A stretch of DNA of 11,922 nucleotides, from contig JAITAP010000206.1 in NCBI GenBank assembly GCA_031284065.1, forward strand, positions 1 through 11,922, in the 5' to 3' direction. Positions 7,734 to 11,922 of this stretch are shown here, in pieces (the stretch's first letter is position 1; each line of letters opens with the position of its first letter). A program made the position numbers and the translations under genes. The notes beneath the pieces were generated by a model that ran no database searches, was not told where the DNA came from, and was given only the letters and a program-made list of their open reading frames with translations. Origin of the DNA: Prevotellaceae bacterium. GTDB taxonomy: Bacteria; Bacteroidota; Bacteroidia; Bacteroidales; UBA932.

Positions 7734-8355
7734 TGCGTTATTGCTGAAAAATGTATAATACAAAATCAATTGTGTATAAACATCTTATTCACAGTGGATT
7801 ATGCAAATATAAATAAATATGTATATTTAAACATGCATATTCTGCAAGAAAAATCATATTGTAAAATACAGTTTGAATAATTATCATATTTACAATGGAT
7901 TGCAAGTATAGACTGCAAATTGCATATTTAAATATATAATATGCAGAATTAGTATATTGCAAAATATTATGTGTGTAACTGAGTTATTCACAATAAATTA
8001 TATACGGAAAAATACAATTGTATGTTTGAATATACGTATTTGTAAGAATTGGCATATTACAAAATATAATGAGCATAATTATATTATTTACAATAAATTA
8101 TATGCAGAAAAATACGAACGTATATTTAAATATACATATTTGCAAGAATTGGTATATTGCAAAATATAATGAGCATAATTATGTTATTTACAATAAATTA
8201 TATGCAGAAAAATACGAGTGTATATTTAAATATACATATTTGCAAGAATTGGTATATTGCAAAATACTACATACGTAATTATGTTATTCACAATGTACTA
8301 CAGGCGTAAAGACGCGAATGTATATTTAAATATAGCATACCTGCAAGAAAATTCT
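7719..8355. repeat. AT-rich tandem array, about 6.4 units of ~100 bp
   Basis: Equivalent bases recur at 7792, 7893, 7991, 8091, 8191 and 8291, i.e. periods of 101, 98, 100, 100 and 100 bp. A diverged partial unit (7719-7789) aligns without gaps to the last 71 bp of the unit, and a final part unit runs to about 8355. Units starting at 8091 and 8191 are nearly identical over their first 70 bp, while edge units are most diverged. Each unit has a palindromic core, perfect as GTATATTTAAATATAC at 8120-8135 and 8220-8235 and imperfect in the others. A second inverted repeat flanks it (ATATTTGCAA 8136-8145 against TTGCAAAATAT 8157-8167). The 100-bp period is not a multiple of three, so short reading frames inside it are not genes. 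Function unknown. Confidence 0.9.
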
Positions 8356-8479
8356 CGGCCTTGACATTGTCAAAAATCGTCGATTTATGATGCGCTACGT
8401 TACGGAAAAACGCATTGAGGAGCACGCCTACACCTGTTTTTATCTTGACTTTCAGGCAATGTTGCAGCTGTTAGGGTAA
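8351..8479 (+). pseudogene. Possible transposase C-terminal remnant
   Basis: About 42 codons without a proper start, beginning where the tandem array stops and ending in TAA 8477-8479. The reading contains FMMRYVTEKRIEEHAYTCFY, which resembles the 'RP.Y..TE+RI.+H...CF' block near the end of several DDE transposases (IS1634/IS4-like). The rest of such a gene is absent. The match is short, so this could be chance; the sharp rise in GC at its left edge supports it being a different piece of DNA from the array. Confidence 0.35.
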
Positions 8480-8661
8480 TACCGGCTGGAAATCATACTG
8501 TCGAAAAATGTTAAAAATCATCATTGGTAAAACTTTTTATAAAGCGAATAGTGTTGCAATGAATATTCTTGCTTATCTTTACAAGATTTTTTATGGGGTG
8601 GGATAGCCAAGCAATACTGAGCCGTTAAATTTGTTAAATGTAATAATAATTTCCTGATAAA
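8480..8661. other. Intergenic region before the NahK-like kinase gene
   Basis: No gene is seen here. TAAATTTG (8626-8633) fits the -7 TAnnTTTG box and lies 28 nt before the kinase ATG, but no TTG/TTTG stands about 19 nt upstream of it, so the promoter call is weak. Confidence 0.3.
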
Positions 8662-9747
8662 ATGCTTAATTTGAAAGACATCGTAAGTGAATTTGCCGTA
8701 GAGGGCAAGGTAGAAGAGGTTTTGCCTCTTGGAGCGGGGCATATCAACGACTCGTACAAGGTGCGCACGCAAGGCGGCGCGCCAAACTACGTGTTGCAGC
8801 GCATAAATCATCACATTTTTAAGGATGTGGACGCTCTGCAAAACAACATAAAGCGGGTAACCGACCATATCCGCAAAAAGCTGTCGGAAAAAAATGAGCC
8901 GGACATAGCCCGCAAGGTGCTCGCGCTCACGCCAACCAAGCAGGGTGCGCTCTACCACTGCACCCCCGACGGCAACTACTGGCGCATGGCGCCCTACATT
9001 GCCAACAGCAAAAGCGTAGATGAGGTTTCGCCCAAGCTCTCGTTCCTTGCGGGGCGGGCTTTCGGGAACTTTCAATCCATGCTCGCCGATTTACCCGCGC
9101 CGCCTTTGGCGGAAACTATTCCCAACTTTCACAACATAGAGTCGCGCCTTGTAACCTTTCGCGAAGCCGTGAAGAGTAACCTTGCCGGACGCTTGCTGAA
9201 GGTGGAGGATATTGTGGCGGAAATTGAAAAGCGCGCCGACGAAATGTGCAAGGTAGAGCAGCTGCACCGCGACGGAAAGCTCCCCAAGCGCATCAACCAT
9301 TGCGATACAAAGGTAAACAACATCCTCTTTGACGGCAACACCGACGAGGCGCTTTGCGTGGTGGACTTGGATACGGTAATGCCGGGCTTTGTGGTGTCGG
9401 ACTTTGGCGATTTTATGCGCACGGGCGCAAACCACGGCAAGGAAGACGACGAAAACCTGAGTAACGTATTCTTTCGCATGGATATTTTTGAAGCCTACGC
9501 AAAGGGCTATCTGGAAACGGCTAAGGGCTTCCTGACGCCGCTCGAGGTGGAGCTGCTGCCCTTTGGCGCAAAGCTGCTGACGTACATGCAAACGGTACGC
9601 TTCCTTACGGACTATCTGGACGGCGATACTTACTACAAAATAAAGCATCCTGAGCACAACCTGCAACGCACAAAGGCGCAGCTAAAGCTCCTGCTTAGCA
9701 TGGAGGAAAATTACCCGAAAATGCTTGAATTAGTAACGAAATTATAA
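8662..9747 (+). CDS. APH-fold sugar kinase, NahK-like N-acetylhexosamine 1-kinase
   Basis: 361 residues. The sequence follows Bifidobacterium NahK (359 residues, from memory) along its whole length: GAGHINDSYKV near residue 24, YVLQRIN, the ETIPNFHNIESR block, then NHCDTKVNNIL and VVDLDTVMPG, and the C-terminal KIKHPEHNLQRT. His213-Cys-Asp215 with Asn220 is the catalytic loop (Asp215 the likely base), and Asp235 in DLDT is the metal ligand replacing kinase DFG. NahK phosphorylates GlcNAc or GalNAc at C1 with ATP, feeding UDP-sugar salvage; by homology this is the likely reaction, but relatives in Bacteroidota are usually annotated only as aminoglycoside phosphotransferase family. No signal peptide, so cytoplasmic. 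It is followed by a strong hairpin and then by a CBM9-like gene. Antibiotic resistance is an unlikely role. Confidence 0.85.
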   Translation: MLNLKDIVSEFAVEGKVEEVLPLGAGHINDSYKVRTQGGAPNYVLQRINHHIFKDVDALQNNIKRVTDHIRKKLSEKNEPDIARKVLALTPTKQGALYHCTPDGNYWRMAPYIANSKSVDEVSPKLSFLAGRAFGNFQSMLADLPAPPLAETIPNFHNIESRLVTFREAVKSNLAGRLLKVEDIVAEIEKRADEMCKVEQLHRDGKLPKRINHCDTKVNNILFDGNTDEALCVVDLDTVMPGFVVSDFGDFMRTGANHGKEDDENLSNVFFRMDIFEAYAKGYLETAKGFLTPLEVELLPFGAKLLTYMQTVRFLTDYLDGDTYYKIKHPEHNLQRTKAQLKLLLSMEENYPKMLELVTKL

Positions 9748-9774
9748 CCTCGAATTTCAAATTTTGAGAGATGT

Positions 9775-9807
9775 AACCCTAACAAGGTTTGAAGCCTTGT
9801 TAGGGTT
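9775..9807 (+). terminator. 13-bp perfect hairpin behind the kinase gene
   Basis: AACCCTAACAAGG (9775-9787) and CCTTGTTAGGGTT (9795-9807) pair fully around a 7-nt loop, 27 nt after the kinase stop. The tail after it is only modestly T-rich (TTAAGTTTT), so it may be a weak intrinsic terminator or a dispersed REP-like element. Confidence 0.55.
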
Positions 9808-9859
9808 TAAGTTTTGGGCATAATCGTGCCGCGCATTGGCAATTCAAAATTATACAGAT

Positions 9860-10510
9860 ATGATACACGTTCCCCACATTCCGCTGCACGTACACTCTGC
9901 ACGCGATATGGCGCCGCAGCTCTTTGCGCAGATACCTTCGCACCCCATTGCCTGCGCCAACTGGAAAAAAGATTTTCCCTACGTCCCCAAGGTGGAGGTA
10001 AAGGTGGCGCATACGCTTTCGCACCTGCTGCTGCGCTACGAGGTGCAGGAAAACAGCATCAGGGCTAAATACACGCAGCATAACCAAAAGGTGTGGACGG
10101 ATTCGTGCGTAGAATTTTTTGCTTCGCTCGACGGCGGCAAAACGTACTACAACTTTGAGTTCAGCTGCATTGGCACGCCGCTGCTGCGGTACAACGTGAA
10201 GCCCCACGAGGGCGACATGGCGTCGCCTCAAACGCTCGACGGCATACTGACCAGCAGCTCGCTGGGAAAACAACCCATAGACGAGGTGAAAAACGGAGAG
10301 GTGGAGTGGCAGCTTGCCGTTGCCATTCCGTACGCCGCTTTCTTTGCCCATTGCCTGACCGACCTGAAGGGGCAAACGCTCTCCGCCAACTTCTACAAGT
10401 GCGGCGACGAGCTGACCGAACCGCACTACCTGTCGCTATTTCCTATTCACACGCCAAAACCTGACTTTCACACGCCGGAATTTTTTCAGCCGCTGGAGCT
10501 TTTGGGCTAA
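9860..10510 (+). CDS. Carbohydrate-binding family 9 (CBM9)-like protein
   Basis: 216 residues from the ATG at 9860; a TTG at 9836 would add eight residues unlike the family start. The sequence agrees with the small single-domain CBM9-like proteins common in Bacteroidota. CANWKKDFPYVPKVEVKVAH opens the beta-sandwich, DSCVEFFASLDGGKTYYNFE plus FSCIG holds the central strands, and ANFYKCGDELTEPHYLSLFP with TPKPDFHTPEFF closes the domain. CBM9 modules bind sugar ends in glycoside hydrolases. This stand-alone form has no catalytic domain and no signal peptide, so a cytoplasmic ligand-binding role is inferred and its ligand is unknown. A functional link with the upstream sugar kinase is plausible, but a hairpin at 9775-9807 separates them and no promoter was recognised before this gene. 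Confidence 0.8.
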   Translation: MIHVPHIPLHVHSARDMAPQLFAQIPSHPIACANWKKDFPYVPKVEVKVAHTLSHLLLRYEVQENSIRAKYTQHNQKVWTDSCVEFFASLDGGKTYYNFEFSCIGTPLLRYNVKPHEGDMASPQTLDGILTSSSLGKQPIDEVKNGEVEWQLAVAIPYAAFFAHCLTDLKGQTLSANFYKCGDELTEPHYLSLFPIHTPKPDFHTPEFFQPLELLG

Positions 10511-10660
10511 TGCTAAACCGCTATCATATACAAAGTATTATATACAAAGCCTGATAAATATCTTCAATTAATTCCCCGTAGGGGAATTGGAGCGGAGTTC
10601 GACACAGCCAATTGGCGCAAAGTTTGAAAAAAAGTATTAGGCTTTATATAATTGGAAAAA
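10511..10660. other. Intergenic region with hairpin and short direct repeat
   Basis: ATATACAAAG occurs twice close together soon after the CBM9-like stop. AATTCCCC (10570-10577) and GGGGAATT (10581-10588) form an 8-bp perfect stem with a 3-nt loop, but no T-run follows on either strand, so it is a poor terminator. No gene is seen. Confidence 0.45.
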
Positions 10661-10694
10661 AAGGAGGAGCGGGAATTTAATCCCGCTCCTCCTT
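10656..10694 (-). terminator. Strong rho-independent terminator of the minus-strand surface-protein remnant
   Basis: AAGGAGGAGCGGGA (10661-10674) and its exact complement (10681-10694) enclose a 6-nt loop, a 14-bp GC-rich stem. Read on the minus strand it comes 31 nt after the stop at 10726 and is followed by seven T residues (10662-10656, partly shared with the stem). This is a textbook intrinsic terminator, and its intact state shows that the truncation upstream of it affected only the 5' part of the gene. Confidence 0.85.
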
Positions 10695-10725
10695 GATTTG
10701 TGTGTGAAAGCGTAGAGTTCAGGGG

Positions 10726-11486
10726 TTAGTAATCCGTGTTTTGCGGGTCAAAGTTCGTCCAGCCGGTAGCCCAGTTGTCGTTCGCCGTTTCGGAGGGGCC
10801 AAACGCGCCGATGTAGGCTACCTTGTCGAAGCCGGAGGCTACTTTGGCGTTTGTCCATGCTGCGCCTGTTGCCAGCGGGCTGCCGCTTTGCGGAACAGCC
10901 ACCGGAGCGGCGAGGGACGGGGTAGCGCTGAGCTGCAAGTCGCTAATGGCGGCGAAAAGGCGGTTGCCCAGTTCTGTTTTTCTAAAGTAGCCGGGCGTAA
11001 ACGAGGTGTCGCCATCGCTATACACCGTGTTGTCCGTCCAGTACTGCTTGTCCTGAAAAGGCTTTACCGTGCCGGCAATAACGCAGCTTGCCACGTTGAG
11101 GTTGCCGCTCGTAGCCCCGCTTTGGGTGGCGCTGCCTTTGTCGTTCTCAATGATGAGCCCGATGGGGAAGGCGGCCACGAGCGAGTTGAAGATGCTCAGC
11201 TGCGTGTTGCGGCGCAGGTGCAGGCCTGCCTGAAAGCGTGCGCCTCCGGTTGGGCTGCCGTGAACGTCGGCCGTGTTCGCGTAGCTTGCCGGATTGACCA
11301 CAGGACCAAAGAGGCTGACGTTGGCAAATACGGCGCTTGTGCGGGGAGCGTCGGTAGAGCCGTCGGCGTCGTTGTCCGACTCAAAGCCGTTGGAGGCCGA
11401 CTTGTCGCCGGTTTCCGGGTCGCGCACAGCCAACGCAAACTGCACTTTCCCGCTAAAGCCGTTGTCGGTGTCGAAATCGTCCAACT
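10726..11486 (-). pseudogene. C-terminal half of a Bacteroidota secreted surface protein, 5' truncated
   Basis: About 253 codons are open on the minus strand. They match, from recall, the second half of large secreted or lipoprotein-type surface proteins of Bacteroidota whose first half forms a beta-helix-like region. The blocks are LDDFDTDNGFSGKVQFALAV with RDP, SNGFESDNDADGS, LHLRRNTQLSIFNS, and the terminal GWTNFDPQNTDY. Such proteins are usually 450-550 residues with an N-terminal signal sequence. Here the frame only reaches a TTG at 11517 and a stop at 11557-11559, with no ATG, no signal peptide and no first half. Residues before LDDFDTD are antisense to a transposase fragment, so the true gene homology ends at about 11486. 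The terminator below is intact. It was probably inactivated by deletion; the original function is not known. Confidence 0.75.
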
Positions 11487-11741
11487 TTTCTACTCGGAAA
11501 CCGAAAAACGGCGTCAAAACGCAGATTTGGCGTCCCCCTGATAGCGCATTTGTTGCTCAACGTCATCAAGGTATTATCCAAAAGCGAAAAAGCGTTTTCT
11601 ATCTTGGCGGCGCTGGTGCGGATACATTTGATAAGCTATTTGTCGTTGATTTGGGTCGTAACAGAACGCCGGCGGTACTACAAAAAATCGAAAAAGCACA
11701 AAAATAAAAGTCCCGCAACCGTGCAAATGACAATTTTTTAG
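11487..11741 (+). pseudogene. IS4-like transposase, C-terminal remnant with two +1 frameshifts
   Basis: Reading FYSETE (11488-11505), then NGVKTQIW (11507-11530), then VPLIAHLLLNVIKVL and FSILAALVRIHLISYL (from 11532) to MTIF and TAG 11739-11741, restores the end of an IS4-family transposase of the Bacteroidota type (compare 'FYS...GIKTQIW..LIANLL...' and '...F..LA.+VRI.L+.Y+'). The three pieces lie in different frames: one extra A in the run 11504-11508 and one extra C near 11531 explain both shifts. Everything upstream of FYSETE, including the catalytic core, is missing. The DNA joins the surface-protein remnant on the other strand at about 11486. It is therefore not a mobile unit now. Confidence 0.65.
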
Positions 11742-11852
11742 GGGGGGTAGGTTTTGGAAAAACGGGGAAAAATATTTGTAACTAATTGAAAAACAAAAAT
11801 ATGAAAAACAAAAACCTGCCAATTTACTATTTAGTCGGTTGATAGTGGTTTT
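11742..11852. other. Non-coding stretch right of the transposase remnant
   Basis: It begins with a run of G (11741-11747) and is then A-rich. An ATG at 11801 preceded by an A-rich leader opens a 13-residue frame (MKNKNLPIYYLVG, stop 11840-11842). The opening resembles Bacteroidota gene starts, but it is too short to call a gene. Confidence 0.3.
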
Positions 11853-11892
11853 AAATTTTGTTGCAGCGAACAAAATTTTGTTGCAGCGAACA
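11853..11892 (+). repeat. Two tandem 20-bp operator-like repeats
   Basis: AAATTTTGTTGCAGCGAACA occurs twice back to back (11853-11872 and 11873-11892). Each copy, with its flank, is an interrupted palindrome TTTTGTT-6 nt-AACAAAA, as expected for a dimeric regulator site. The second copy overlaps the -33 region of the promoter at 11903-11910, which suits repression or activation of the gene beyond the window. Confidence 0.65.
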
Positions 11893-11910
11893 AAAAAATG
11901 TGTACCTTTG
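11880..11910 (+). promoter_or_regulatory. Bacteroidota promoter pointing out of the window
   Basis: TGTTG (ending 11883) and TACCTTTG (11903-11910) are 19 nt apart, matching the -33/-7 spacing. It faces right, so its gene starts after position 11922. The -33 lies inside the second 20-bp repeat. Confidence 0.6.
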
Positions 11911-11922
11911 CGCGGCGTTTTT

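Noticed and set aside
7957..8278. Two overlapping 69-70 residue reading frames inside the tandem array
   Set aside because: They arise from the AT-rich repeat. The 100-bp period is not a multiple of three, so each unit is read in a different frame, and no ribosome site or family resemblance is seen.
7719..8355. CRISPR array
   Set aside because: The ~100-bp units follow each other directly with no unique spacers, unit length is far above CRISPR repeats, and no cas gene is near.
9836..9859. TTG at 9836 as start of the CBM9-like gene
   Set aside because: The ATG at 9860 gives the usual family length and N-terminus; the eight extra residues have no support.
10570..10588. Terminator for the CBM9-like gene
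   Set aside because: The 8-bp stem is perfect, but no T-run follows on the plus strand; left as a plain hairpin.
11487..11517. TTG at 11517 as the start of the minus-strand surface protein
   Set aside because: Its first 11 residues are antisense to transposase sequence, there is no signal peptide, and the family has a long N-terminal half that is missing.

Overview
The window looks like a chromosomal segment of a member of the Bacteroidota, most likely order Bacteroidales. Four things point there: a PorV-type type IX secretion outer-membrane protein directly followed by ispF; promoter signals of the Bacteroides type (TTTG, about 19 nt, TAnnTTTG) before several genes; a fused SpmA-SpmB membrane protein; and an AAA_14/DUF4143 ATPase of a kind common in this phylum. 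No search could be run, so family calls rest on motif recognition.

Layout. Positions 1-1762 hold a well-formed promoter and a tight porV-ispF pair (1-nt gap) that joins protein secretion with isoprenoid synthesis. Positions 1993-5106 hold nrdJ, the B12-dependent ribonucleotide reductase, and a small flavin-barrel protein 18 nt behind it. The convergent spmA-spmB fusion (5103-6332, minus) shares 4 nt with that last gene. Next, also on the minus strand, is a complete AAA_14/DUF4143 ATPase (6481-7677). Its promoter abuts and partly overlaps a very AT-rich array of about 6.4 tandem units of ~100 bp (7719-8355), each with a palindromic core. The array ends against what may be a transposase tail (8351-8479).

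Positions 8662-10510 return to ordinary, GC-richer genes: a NahK-like N-acetylhexosamine 1-kinase and a CBM9-like protein, separated by a 13-bp perfect hairpin. The right end (10511-11922) is decayed. A strong terminator closes the C-terminal half of a surface-protein gene on the minus strand. At about 11486 that gene is cut and joined to the tail of an IS4-like transposase on the plus strand, which itself carries two +1 frameshifts. The last bases hold a tandem 20-bp operator-like repeat over a Bacteroidota promoter, presumably serving a gene outside the window.

The least explained structure is the 100-bp repeat array at the ATPase promoter. The best resolved one is the double-truncation scar near 11486.
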